A stretch of 64,000 nt of DNA from Sitta carolinensis (Eukaryota > Chordata > Aves > Passeriformes > Sittidae): assembly GCA_032173965.1 (NCBI GenBank), contig CM063292.1, positions 2,680,001 through 2,744,000 of the forward strand, read 5' to 3'. Below are positions 26,301-37,017 of the stretch, piece after piece. The notes beneath the pieces were generated by a model that searched no databases, had not been told where the DNA came from, and was given only the letters and a program-made list of their open reading frames with translations. The stretch's first letter is position 1. The number at the start of each line of letters is the position of its first letter. A program made the position numbers and the translations under genes.

Positions 26301-27164
26301 AAATATTTGCATCACACGGGGCTGCTGCCCGTTTCCTGACATGCTGCACTGCTAAGAATATCCTCGGATCCCAGGTCGGTTCCAGCTCGCTGTGATGGAT
26401 GGACTTATTGGATGAAATAAATGGTTCGGGGAGAAAGAAAGGGAAAAAAACCAATAAAATCTGTCTCCTGTTAATAAATCCAGGGCAGGATGGAGTGAAA
26501 GAGCTTTCAGTGGGGAATGGTGTTTGTAGGAGCTTTTAGGATCTGGTCTGGAGCACCCAAGGGTTAATGGTGAACAGCTCTGAGCTCTTTGAGTGGTCTC
26601 AGATCTTCATCTCCTGGAGGAATTGTTGAAGATGTTCCTGAAAGCCTTTCCTTCCTGTAGGGTTGGGAATAGTCCCAGACAGCTTTGGATATAAAATAGG
26701 AACCTGCTGCATGAAGCCAGGTTTGGTGGCTCTTCCTCCAGTGAATCCTCCAGATTCACTCTTCCAGGTGAACCACAGCAGGAATCACCAGTTTGTAACA
26801 TTTGTGCAAAACCTTTCACGCAGCAAAGTTGCCAAACAGGAACAAATGAATTTTTTTTTCCTCTTAACACCAAGAGAGGAAAACAACCTGACCTCTCCTT
26901 TAGCAGTTAAAAGGGTTTAGCAGGTAATTGGGTGTAGCAATTAAGAGTTCTAAACACAAAATCTGTGTTTTGTGATTTAAGACCTCTGTGCTAAATAACG
27001 ACTTTAGGAAGATTAAGCCTCACAACACAATAATTTTAGTCTTTTGCTAAAGAACTGACGAGGCTGGGGCTTTATGGCTGAACACACACCAGAACAAGGC
27101 AGTGGATTTTCTGATAGAGCAGTAAACAAAATAATCAACCCTCAGCTTAAGTGCAGGATAAACA

Positions 27165-27255
27165 GCAACCTGGGCTAGTGGAAGGTGGTGGAACCCCCGG
27201 CAGATGAGTTCGAAGATCCCTTCCAACCCAAACCACCCCACGAGTTTATGATAAA
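27165..27255 (+). mobile_element. CR1 LINE, 3' end
   Basis: GGCAGATGAGTTCGAAGATC followed by CCTTCCAACCCAAACCACCC is a CR1 3' terminus. The copy is strongly 5'-truncated. Confidence 0.75.
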
Positions 27256-28133
27256 ACTGCTTAGGGCTTAAAGTGGCTTTTGCACTGCAGCTTCAGCTCG
27301 GACTTCTCGTTTTAATCTTCTCCCCTGCCCACAAACCCACGCTTTACGACCACCAAACCCACCACAAAACAGCAGCGCAGCTCCCTGCTGCGAGCGAGTC
27401 GGGCCATAAACGAGCGTCCAAATCGCGATATGGGACAAACCACCTGGATTTGCAGGGTTTGCTCACCCCCAGGTCATTCCCCTCTGCCACCCTCCAGCAT
27501 CTCAACCCACGGCGCTCATCGCTTCCTTCTGGGAAGCCCCAAACTCTTTTTTGGACAGACTAAACAAGCTGGGCGAGGTCTCTGCGGCGCTGCCGGGGAG
27601 CGGTGTCAGCGGGGAGGGCGAGCGGCGCTGCCGGGCCGGCCGGGGATGTGGCAGCAGCACGAAGCACCTGTTGGGAGGCGATGCAGGGCTCAGCCGAGTG
27701 CTGACAGACAAATTGGCAAGATTAATAAGAGCAATCAAGGCTGTGTGGGCTCGAGCTGTGAGCTGACATTAATGTGACATCACTTTCATCTGCTCCTTGC
27801 CTCTCCCCGCACCGCATCCCCGGCGCTCGGAGCGAGCAGCGCCGGGAGGATGCTGGGGTTCCAGCCCGGGGGGTGGCAGGGTGGGGACAGCTCGGGGGGT
27901 CCCCTTCCAGCACCTTTGGGGCACCCCCGGTGTGCCCCGGCATCTCTGCAGGGCCTACCTGGCTCTCACAGCTCGCGGTGATTTGGGGGCGGCTTTTCCT
28001 TCAAAGCCGCCTCTCTGCTTCGATGGGTTTGGGTTGGATTTTTTTTTTTTTTTTTTTTTTTTTTCCTGTCACTCCTACAGAGTTGTTTAATGTCACCGAG
28101 AAAACGCAATGATCGCCCTCTCTCTCTCTTTCT

Positions 28134-28188
<55 letters not shown>

Positions 28189-29984
28189 AAAAGAAAGAGG
28201 GGGAAAAAAGCATCAGGGAACAAGGGAATAAAGGCTAATTCCAGGTGCGAGGAGGGAACAAAGGAATTCTGCTGTCGCTCTAAGCCGCACACTTCGCGTC
28301 ATCTCGGGAGATGGTTGGACACCCTAAAGATATTTTAAGGCAGAAAAGGCTGTTTTTAGAGCGCTCCTCTGCCTCCAAAACTCAGGGGGAATTCTCCCCT
28401 ACATCTCTAGTGCAGTTTTCTAGGGGAAAACTAATAGGATTTTTTTGGGATTTCCCCTTTTCCCTCTTGTTTTTTTTTCCGAACGCCTTCCCTGCTAAAA
28501 TCTCCCTCGTCCCGAATTCTGTTCTCATCCCTTTCCAACAGCGAAATTGGATGGATTTTCTTTGTTCTTCAGCCACTGAGGGATCCTAACAGTAGTAAAA
28601 TATCTGAATGTCCAAATCCTCCAGGTCTGCCGGGCTCTGCCGCCCGGGCTCCTCTGCCGAGAGCTTTTGCCCACAAAAGGAAAGTGTTGAAAAGGAGGGA
28701 GATGCCAAAGGCTGAGCGCACGTTCGCTCCCAGAGCTCCTGGGGGGAAAAGAAAAATCTTCTCCCTAGGACTTAAAGTGGATCTCTCCGTGCTGGGGATT
28801 TATCGAATGCAGGGGGAAAAAAAATCTGATTTTTTAACTGTCAGCTGTTCAAACTTTCACATGCAGATGGGGATAGAAGCAGCCTGGGGGTCAAGAATAA
28901 TTTTGGAGAGAGGTTTTATGAAGAAAACAAGAAAGAGACTGACCCCAAAATCAGGCATTGAATACAAAGTTACAGGATGATGTTTGCTGCTCCAACCCCC
29001 TAAAAATTAATCTAAGAACTCCTTATATTTTAATTTTTGTGTAGATTAATTAGTTCATCTTTTTTTAGTTGCGTTTATAAGGACTGGAGTTATTTTATAT
29101 ATACAAACATATATACCCCATCCTAAATGGGTGAATTAACGGGGTTTTGGGAGCGAATTTCGGGTTCTTCCAATCTCCACCCGAAAAGGACAACCCCCTG
29201 AGCACAACGTCCCCAGCAGCCGAGATTTTGGGGGACAAAATCCCATTCACCACTGGGACCCCTTCGCGGGGTCCAGGCGGATTCAGAGAGGGCGACACGA
29301 ACCCCCCTTTCCCCCTCCCTCCTTCAGGGCTCGGGTTTTGTTGGATTTTAGCTAAATTTTGGAGATTTTCCCCTCCATCTCCTCCTTCCCCATTGGGAAA
29401 CCCCACGGAGAGGAGCATCCCCCAGAGCTCCCTAAACCCTTACGGCTAAAAATAATCATTTTACATCCTTTTTAACCAGCTTGGCGGGCCCGAGAGCGAT
29501 TAATTCGGGAGCAGAGCCCTTCCACCGGCGCGGCCGGCACTCGGAGCGCTGGGTTTGAAATCTCAGCCTTTTCCAGCCGCACATTCCCGACTCCAGCCCA
29601 AAGGCGCTCGGCCACCTACGGCGTTTAAGCGGCGTTTAACGCAGTCCCGCGTGGCAAAACCCACGGGGAAATCGCTGCCCCAGCTCGGCTCCGGCTCGGG
29701 CAGGGAGCGGGGCAGAAGGAAGCGCGGAACGCCTTCTCTCCCCGCCCGGGCCGCTCTCTGCCTCCCTCCCAGCCCCGTTTTCCAGGGAAAACATTTAATT
29801 GTCTACATCGTATGATTGGTTTTGCAAGAAAATAGTTCGCCTGTCCGTACTCGCTGTGTTGCTTTCTTTAGGGTTTTTGGTTTGGGGTTTTCGCTCTTAT
29901 TCTGTCCCTTTTCTGCCTTTTCCGCGTTTTTAAATTTTTGTCTTTTGTCTTTTCTTTTTGTCTTTTCTCTTTTCTTGCTGCATT
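27256..29984. other. Non-coding, CpG-rich patches
   Basis: No supported exon. CpG-rich patches lie at about 27,560-27,960 and 29,470-29,800. A T26 run (28,039-28,064) and an A52 run (28,135-28,186) sit 70 bases apart. The block at 27,680-27,790 is unique and TAAT-rich (candidate regulatory element). Confidence 0.5.
28039..28186. repeat. T26 ... A52 mononucleotide inverted pair
   Basis: A run of 26 T (28,039-28,064) and a run of 52 A (28,135-28,186) are separated by 70 bases, so the two strands could pair as a long A:T stem. Confidence 0.9.
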
Positions 29985-30120
29985 TGCTCTTGTTCTTTTA
30001 ACCGTTCTCTTTAAATCTTTTTTCTTTTATTTTTCCTTCCTTTCTCTCTCTTTCTTTCAACCGTTCTCTTTAAATCTTTTTTTCATTTTTTCTTTCTTTC
30101 TTTCTTTCTTTCTTTCTTTT

Positions 30121-30152
<32 letters not shown>

Positions 30153-30425
30153 TTCTTTTCTTTTCTTTTCTTTTCTTTCTCTTGATCACTTTTCTTATAG
30201 CTTTTCCTCTTTCCCTCTACTTTTCTCTCTCCTCATTTCTTCCTTATTCTTTGTTTCCTTTTTTGCTTCTCCATTTTCCCATTTCTCCATTTTCTTTCAC
30301 CCTTTCTCTATTTCTCAGTCTCTTCATTGGTCTTAATTACTTTCTCATTTCTTTCAGTTTTCTCTCTATATTCTCTTTCTTTCTAGTTCTTATTCTTTAT
30401 ATATTTTTTCTATCTACTCTTTTTC

Positions 30426-30458
<33 letters not shown>

Positions 30459-30730
30459 TTTCTTTCTTTCTTTCTTTCTTTCTTCTTTCTTCTTTCTCTC
30501 TTTCTCTCTTTCTCTCTTTTCTCTTTCTCTCTTTCTCTCTTTCTCTCTTTCTCTCTTTCTCTCTTTCTCTCTTTCTCTCTTTCTCTCTTTCTTTTCTCTT
30601 TCTTTCTTTTCCCTCTCTCTCGTTCTCTCTCTTTCTTTCTCTTTCTTTTTCTCTCCTTCTTTCCTTCCTTCTGTCCATTCCGTCTGTTCCCTCTTTCTCT
30701 CTCACTCTTTTATCCCCTCTCCCCTCCAGC
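29985..30730 (+). repeat. TTTC / TCTCTTTC polypyrimidine microsatellite tract
   Basis: About 750 bases are almost entirely C and T on the plus strand. (TTTC)n blocks lie at 30,092-30,165 and 30,430-30,485, (TTTCTCTC)n at about 30,493-30,590, with degenerate stretches between them. Long frames read through it on both strands (F/S/L-rich or K/E/R-rich) only because the repeat lacks stops. Confidence 0.95.
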
Positions 30731-33555
30731 ACAACCTCTCCATACCCATTTATTTATTGCGATATTTGGAAACACCTCTGTTTTCCTTTCCCGGGGCAAA
30801 GCAGAACCAGGGCTCTGCTCCAAACCCTCTCTCTTCCCGATGGACACAAAAATCCCTTTCCTGCTGTGCCAGCGCCGATTTCCCAGCCGGGCTGGGCTCG
30901 GCTCAATCGCAGCCAGGAGGGCTCTGACACCGACCCCGCTCCGCCCGGGCACATTTCGGTCGGGTTTAGGGCTCAGCCTAAACGTGGGATGTGCCCACGC
31001 GTGGGGCGAGGGGACCCGCGGCTCCGAGTGGGGAAAACTCCTCCAGCCCGCGGTGCTTTGAGCGAAGGGGGCAAATTCGATCCTTTCCAAAGGAGAAACG
31101 AATGATCCCGCAAGGAAAATTTTTATGCTTCGACCTCAGTCCCCGGGCAGCACCTCCGCCCGCAGGCATCCCCAAAATCTGCGCCAGAAAGGGATCTGAA
31201 GAAATTTCTGAAGAAATTCCTTCATCCCCCGGTTTTGATTTGGTTTTTGTTTTTTTTTGTTTTTTCAAGTTGTATTTTAACTGGAATTTGAGGGAGATTA
31301 AGAGAGAGGAGCTGAGGGTGCTGCGCAAAAGGCGCTGGGAGTTCTGCAATTTTCTGCCCCGTTTGAGAACGGGAAAAGGAAAACCATTTCTGCGTTCATT
31401 ATTCGAATTTTTAGTGAGTTCTGGGCCAGTTTTGGTGTTGAATTTTGGTGCGTTTTTTCTTTATTTTAGGTGGGGGTGTTTTGTTGTTGTTTTCACTGGA
31501 TCGTTCTTTAGGGGTTTTTTGGGGTTTGGGGTGTTTTTACAGAATTCTTCCCAATTCCTCTCTGACTTCCCCAGACGCACATCTACCCAAAAAGCCCCAA
31601 AATCTTCACAATGGGAAGATGGACAAATGGATGCACCCGTTCCTATTCCCAGGATGATTCTCCCTAAAATAAAAATCAACCCCTTTGCTGCAGAAATCGT
31701 TTAACTTGGGGGCACAAAAACCCGAGCTAGGGAAAGTTTTCCCACCTTGGCTCGGGAATTTCACGTATCGACAGAGCATCTTTCTAGGCAATGCCAGCCG
31801 AGCTTTTTATTCCTTGCAGAACGTTTTTTAAAGCCCCTCCAGGTCGCTTTTAATATTTAAGTGGGGACTGGTTGTGCAAAAAGGATCGATTTTACGAGGA
31901 GTTTCTTTATTATCAGGGAGTGAGAAAGATGAAAAAGAAATTTTTGGTGGATTTTAACTCTCTGCTCTGGTAGCTGCAAAGTAGAGGGGTCCACGAACCT
32001 GCGCCACCCAGAACCCGCCGATGCACAGCATCATTATTTGGGAATTCTAGCGGTGGAAAACGGAGGGGTTTTTTGTCGGGAAAGATTCCAAGGAAAACCA
32101 TCCCCAGATCTTTGCAAAGAAAGAATCAGCGAGAGCACAACCGCGGTTGTTTACAGTTGGAATTTCCGACGATGTTGGTGAGAGCAGAGATTAATAAGAG
32201 CGATCGAGGTCTTATTAAGACCGAACCCCCGCTTAGGGCTGGGAAAAAGCGGTGGACACGGAGTTTCTGCGCGGGATTTACTGTAGAAATGAAGTCTAAA
32301 AAATGCGGGCTACCAGGCCGTTGTGCAGCCCAGCCGCGCTCCTGGGCGATTTTCCTTTCTCCCCAGGAACATCCCAAGCTTCCCTACAGTAAAAACGGGG
32401 CAGGGAAAAGGGGGCACGGTTCCTGGGCACCGTGGGCAGGGACAAGGGTGTTCTGGAGCCCCAGGGATCTTCTCGCAGGGAGGATTTGCTGCCCCGGCCG
32501 GGTACAGGCAGGGCGGGACCTCCAGGGACATCCCCGTGCTCAGCATCCCTCTGCTCCTGCCGCATCCTCCCCCCGGGCACCGCCCGGCTGGCTCGGCAGG
32601 TGACACGGCACAAGGTGTGCGGCTGCTGGGGACCCCGGCACCTGCCCAGGGCAGTGCCCAGGTGTGGGCAGCCCTTCTGATGCTCGGGTGATGCTCGGTG
32701 ATCCCGGCTCGGACAAAATCCTTTTCTCCCTCCAAGGAGCTCCGGGGCTCGCGTGGGTTTCCCCCGGCTGCCCTCGGGGTTTTCGCGCTGTCCTCACCCC
32801 ACGGTGCTGTCCCCTGGAAAAGGGAGGCCGGATCCTTCCCCAGACCCGCCGTGTTTGTTTTCTGCTCGTCCCCGCGATATTTAGGAGCAATCCACGCCGC
32901 CAGCTTGCCCGTTATTTATCCCGATAATGGATGGTCCCTGCGGCTTTTGGCAGCCGGGGAAGAAAAGAACCTGTTCTTCCTTCAGGTGGGAGATTCCGTT
33001 TTAATTTCTCCCACCTCTCCGTGCAGACGGATTTTGTGGCACACGCCGAAATGAGGCCGGTGACCCTCGCCTGCCCGACGCTCCAATCCCCCCTTCCTCC
33101 AGCACCGGCACATTGATGGGATTCCGACAGGGTTTTGGTTTAAACTTGGGGGAAAAACCCTCCAAAACCAACAAAAATAAACGGTTCCATAAAGCTGGAA
33201 ATAAGGCTGAACCCCGTGAAATTCCCTCGTTCTCCTCGTTCGGGGGAGACCCCCGGCCCGGCTTGGCCCAGCTGGACTTTTGGCATCGGGAGCCGCCGGG
33301 GGCTGGAGGTGATTCCCGATGCCAAAAAGCTCAGCAGCGAATCGAAAGGTTTCCTCAGCACAATTTTATCTCTGTCCTGACGGGATTTGGTGCTGGAAAA
33401 GCTGGAAGTGGATTTTGTTTGGATGCCACTGCTATGCCAAGCTGCTGGGACAGGGGTTATTCCTTGCCAAGGGTTCTGTTTGCTTTGGGAACATCCCCAA
33501 CCCCGGGCCCGCAAGGAAGAAACCTCCTCCAGGAAAGGCTGAATGTCTCAGGAAC

Positions 33556-33604
33556 GGATTTACACCTGGATTTACACCTGGATTTACACTCGGATTTACA
33601 ATTC
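33556..33604 (+). repeat. 12-bp tandem repeat, four copies
   Basis: Four imperfect copies of GGATTTACACCT in direct tandem. Confidence 0.85.
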
Positions 33605-34658
33605 GAGCTGCCTTTAAGGGCGAATTTGGGGGATGTGGGAGCATCACTTGCCGGGTCCGAGCTCTGCTCCGGCTGTTTCTCTTGGTACCCAATTCTTGGG
33701 GTCTGAATCCCAGCCAGTCCAAAAGCATCCTCCCGGGAAAGCATTCTAGCTCTCCGTCCCCGAGCGGGGATATAAATACCCGGAGATATTTGGAAGATCT
33801 CTGTGGGAAGCGATCGTGTCTGAGTGGTAGCGCTCGGAGCTTATTATCGCTGGAACCGATTTGTATTGCAGGGAGCGGCTCCTGCCAGAAAACTCCACAG
33901 AAAAAAAAAAAAAAAATAAAAAAATCCCGAGCTGAAGAAGGCTGTAAATTCCTGTGCTGCAATATTTCATCGAAGGACGTCATGGAAAATCTGGGCTTGA
34001 AGGGCGGGGGGGAGACTCGGGACGGGCAGAGGGGGGAAAGGGGAGACAAAAGGGGGAGATTAAGGTTTTCCTCTTTTTTATAGTTTTTTTTTCTCTTTCT
34101 GACCAAAGCTTGAACTTCTGCCTGAGGCACGGCGGTGACAGCCAGCCCGCACCTCCCGCAGACACTTGGGCAGCTCTGCTGCGCTCCCAATTTCGGCTTC
34201 TGCCCTCCCAAAATCTTCTCCAGGTCCCGCTCGGCCCTGGAGACCGAGCTTTGCCTCCAGGAATGCAAGAGGCCGAGGCTGGGACTGTGAAAAATCCCAC
34301 GCGTGGGGCAAAGCGTTGCCGTGCGATGGACCCGCAAAAAATGTTTGGGCTGTGCGTGCGTCTCCCTAAAAACATTTTTCCCTCGGTGCTTCCACCTTCC
34401 CCCTGCTCTCCTCTCTCCATCCTCTCGCTCGAACGCGCCCCCTCGCCTTTAAATAAACATTTAGGGATCAATTCGCCGCGGATTTGGGGCCAGCGGCCAC
34501 GGGGATGGCGGCGACTGAAAAAAAAAAAAAAACAAAAACCCAAGGCAGGCGAGGGGAAAAAGCTGGTGCTGGGGAACGAGGGGGGGGGTCCCGCGGGTGG
34601 TGTTAATGCAAAGCAGGACAGCGGGGAGGGGGACACGGGCCGGTCACTCCCCTCGCCC

Positions 34659-34667
34659 TGGGTGGTC
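34659..34667 (-). promoter_or_regulatory. Exact GLI consensus (TGGGTGGTC on plus)
   Basis: A perfect GLI nonamer lies 3.4 kb upstream of the FOXF1 start codon, inside the CpG-rich promoter-proximal region. FOXF1 is an established Hedgehog/GLI target in foregut and lung mesoderm, which makes this the most plausible of the three exact sites in the window. Confidence 0.4.
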
Positions 34668-36613
34668 CGGGCTCGCAGGAACACCCCGGCCCCTCTCGGA
34701 GCAGCACCCAGCCCGCCTCTAACAATACCACCTATATACATTTCCATCCTCGGGTTACAGCCGGCCTGCTCGCCGAGTTGACTTCACTTAAGCAATTAGC
34801 TAGTAAAAATACCTTCGGCGCAGGAAAAGGAAGAAAGCTCGGATTTGTCTATTTTTACACAAAACACGGCCCGAGTTTGGGGCAGGGGGAGGGAAGGGGA
34901 GCGGGATGGGGAAGGAGCCGGGTGGGAAGCGCGGCGGGGCCGGGGGTGTTGGCGGGGCCGCTAAAGCGGGCTCCGAACGGGACCGGAGAGGCTAATTGCG
35001 CCAGATGATAATTTAATTTTTGCCATTTCTTCTCTTTCTCCCTTCTTTTCATCTCTGCCCGTCGGGGGCTGTGGAGGACCCGATTAACTCGCCTAAACCA
35101 CGAGCAGACAGCTCCAAAAGCGAGTCCCGTTTTCCCCCCACCATCCTCCTCCTCCTCGTACACCAAGCTTTTCCTCCCCAAAACTCTCCTTTCCCCAGCT
35201 CGTGGGCTCGGATTAAAACCCTCCAACATTTCTGCTCTTGCCGCGACGAGGCCTATAGGATCCGGAGCGATATATTCCCATTTTTAACTTTTGCTAGCTA
35301 TAATAAATGCATCAGAAACCAAATCCTCCCACTCCTAAAAGATACTGCGAGAGGGGGAAAGGGCGCTGGTGAAGGGACTGATTTTCTTTGAGGGGAAATA
35401 GTTTGATTTCTACGGAGGTTTTTTTAAAGTCGGAGATATTTTATTTCCTCGTGGAAACGCTGCCGGTGGCGGGCGAACGATTTGAACGTGATTTTTCCAC
35501 GGGTGCTTTGTGCCGCGTTTCGAGCTCCATCCCCGGGTATTTGCGGGGCAGATCGGGGAGATTCGGTGGCAGAGTGATAGAAATCAAAGAACCCCACCCT
35601 CTTCGGTGGCCGGGGGGGGGAACATTCGATGCGGAGCAAAGCTCAGGGCCAGAGATGCGCTCCCACAGCAGAAATAAAAAGAAATACAGCGAAAAACAGA
35701 GGGAATATTCAGCACCAGCCTCCTCGGGGATGTAAGCCCCAGTGAAGGTGAGTGCTTAACAAAAAAAGCGATTTTTGGGGTGGTTTTCCTCCTTCCTGAG
35801 CAGTCACCGTGCTTCTCGTTCTGCCCCGCACCGGGGGAGCCTCCGCGGGCAGCCGGAGCTGCTCGTTCTCCTCCTCCTCCGGCGAAAAGCTCCAGAAATA
35901 ACTGTCCCAACCTCCTCCCACCCCTCCACCCCCCCTGGCTACCTGCCCCAGCCTGGGACTTGCCCAGAGCTCTCCCGTACCTGGCCCGGGCCCGTTTGCA
36001 CCGGGAACGGGAGGGCCGGTGCTGTCTACAGAATTACTTGCCTATTTTATATTATATTTTTTTTTAGCGAAGAGAAGGGAAAAGAGGGGAGGGGGACGGA
36101 TAGAAAAGAAAAGAAAAGAAAAAAAACAACACAAAAACCAAACCCAAAAGAAGAAAACCCTGATGTGAAATCTCTCTTGGTCGTACCACAGATGTGACAG
36201 GCGCCCCGGAGGCTGCTCACAACTGCTCGCCAATAACGCGGAGGGAGCTTGGAAACCCGATCGGTGCCTATCTTTCCTTTAAAAGGTATTAAATTATCAT
36301 TAAAAACTTGAAAAGCGAAGCTGGAAGACGGGGGGCTTGGAGAAGGGGGTGGCGTCCCCTCTCTGTTTTTGCACGGGGATGCACCCACAGCCCTGCGGCG
36401 AGGCCTGCAACGAGGTGCGGGGTGGATTTTTTTTCCCCCTTTTCCTTTCTCTTTTCTTTTCCCCGACGTCGGGAGGGAGCAGACGGCAGCAGCTGGCACA
36501 CGGGCATCCCTGAGAGCCCAGGCTCCTTCCGCCGTGCCCACCCACAATCCCAGCCCCCGCGCCGCGCAGCTTTCCACGCGCGACAAGGCGACAAAAGGTT
36601 TCGAGCGACTTAC

Positions 36614-36779
36614 CTCGAGTGACAGCTCTGCCGGTGGCGCGGCGCTCAAAGAGGCGGCTTTTGGGGCAGAGGGGAGGGGGGGAAGGGGGTCTGTACCCCT
36701 CTGGCTTTCTGTTCTCCTTGCCCCCACCGGCCGCGTGTGCCCCTGGCACCGCAGGAGCGGAGCGTCAAACTGCGGGCGT
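36614..36779 (-). ncRNA. Candidate first exon of divergent FENDRR-like lncRNA
   Basis: Seen on the minus strand: a TATAAAT box at 36,809-36,803 and then, about 190 bases downstream, a splice donor of ideal form (CTCGAG|GTAAGT) with its last exonic base at 36,614. A start site about 30 bases after the TATA box (near 36,779) would give an exon of roughly 165 nt. In mammals the lncRNA FENDRR starts within 2 kb upstream of FOXF1 and is transcribed away from it; orientation and distance here (about 1.3 kb from the FOXF1 ATG) match. No sequence similarity to FENDRR was tested and the start is inferred. Confidence 0.4.
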
Positions 36780-36802
36780 GGAGCCGCCAAACTCCGGCGC
36801 GG

Positions 36803-36809
36803 ATTTATA
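36803..36809 (-). promoter_or_regulatory. Minus-strand TATA box (TATAAAT)
   Basis: TATAAAT on the minus strand is set in CpG-rich DNA, directly upstream of the candidate divergent exon with its perfect donor at 36,614/36,613. Confidence 0.4.
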
Positions 36810-36993
36810 CACACCCCCCTCAAAAAAACCCCAAACAACCCAACCCACCCTCATCCCCAAAGCAGCTCCGGAGCAGCCGAGGGGTCCCAAGCCCGTTGCC
36901 GGCCCCGAAGCGGCGGCGGAGGCAGAAAAGGGCATTTCGCGAGGCAGCGGGAGTTTTCGCCGATTTCTTTTTATTAAAGCACCCCCGAGCCCG

Positions 36994-37017
36994 TGTTTAC
37001 ATTGCGCAGTATAAACA
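36994..37017. promoter_or_regulatory. Inverted pair of forkhead-type motifs
   Basis: TGTTTAC (36,994-37,000) and TATAAACA (37,010-37,017) face each other across nine bases. Both fit the forkhead core RYAAAYA. The second could also serve as a plus-strand TATA box. The position, about 1.06 kb upstream of the FOXF1 ATG and 190 bases from the minus-strand TATA box, suggests autoregulation or a bidirectional promoter. Confidence 0.35.

Larger units (their letters stand above)
13301..27164. other. Non-coding flank with unique blocks, no gene seen
   Basis: No exon could be supported on either strand; open frames here are short and lack conserved motifs. A minimal CR1-like tail sits at about 14,097-14,132. 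A purine-only simple repeat occupies 14,217-14,286, and a 23-bp triplet repeat around GTGAAGCCACC lies at 24,725-24,790. Several AT-rich, repeat-free blocks are listed separately as candidate regulatory elements. The rest shows nothing I can name. Confidence 0.5.
30731..36613. other. GC-rich FOXF1-upstream region, no coding gene seen
   Basis: CpG content climbs toward FOXF1. No exon with protein similarity was found. The 32,130-32,310 block is a unique element with a TGTTTAC forkhead core (near 32,149), and 35,215-35,345 is an AT-rich unique block (AGCTATAATAAATGCATC) within CpG-rich DNA. If the divergent lncRNA proposed at 36.6-36.8 kb is real, this interval would contain its first intron and possibly later exons, which I cannot place. 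Confidence 0.5.

Noticed and set aside
29938..31105. Long F/S/L-rich and K/E/R-rich frames
   Set aside because: They are translations of the polypyrimidine microsatellite, with no unique sequence of coding character.
33813..33860. tRNA-like A-box (TCTGAGTGGTAGCGCTCGG)
   Set aside because: There is no matching B-box (GGTTCGANTCC) at the proper distance, and no cloverleaf could be folded.
36047..36838. 263-codon minus-strand frame over the divergent promoter
   Set aside because: Low-complexity, no conserved domain, and its start lies upstream of the TATA box; GC-rich promoter DNA gives such frames by chance.
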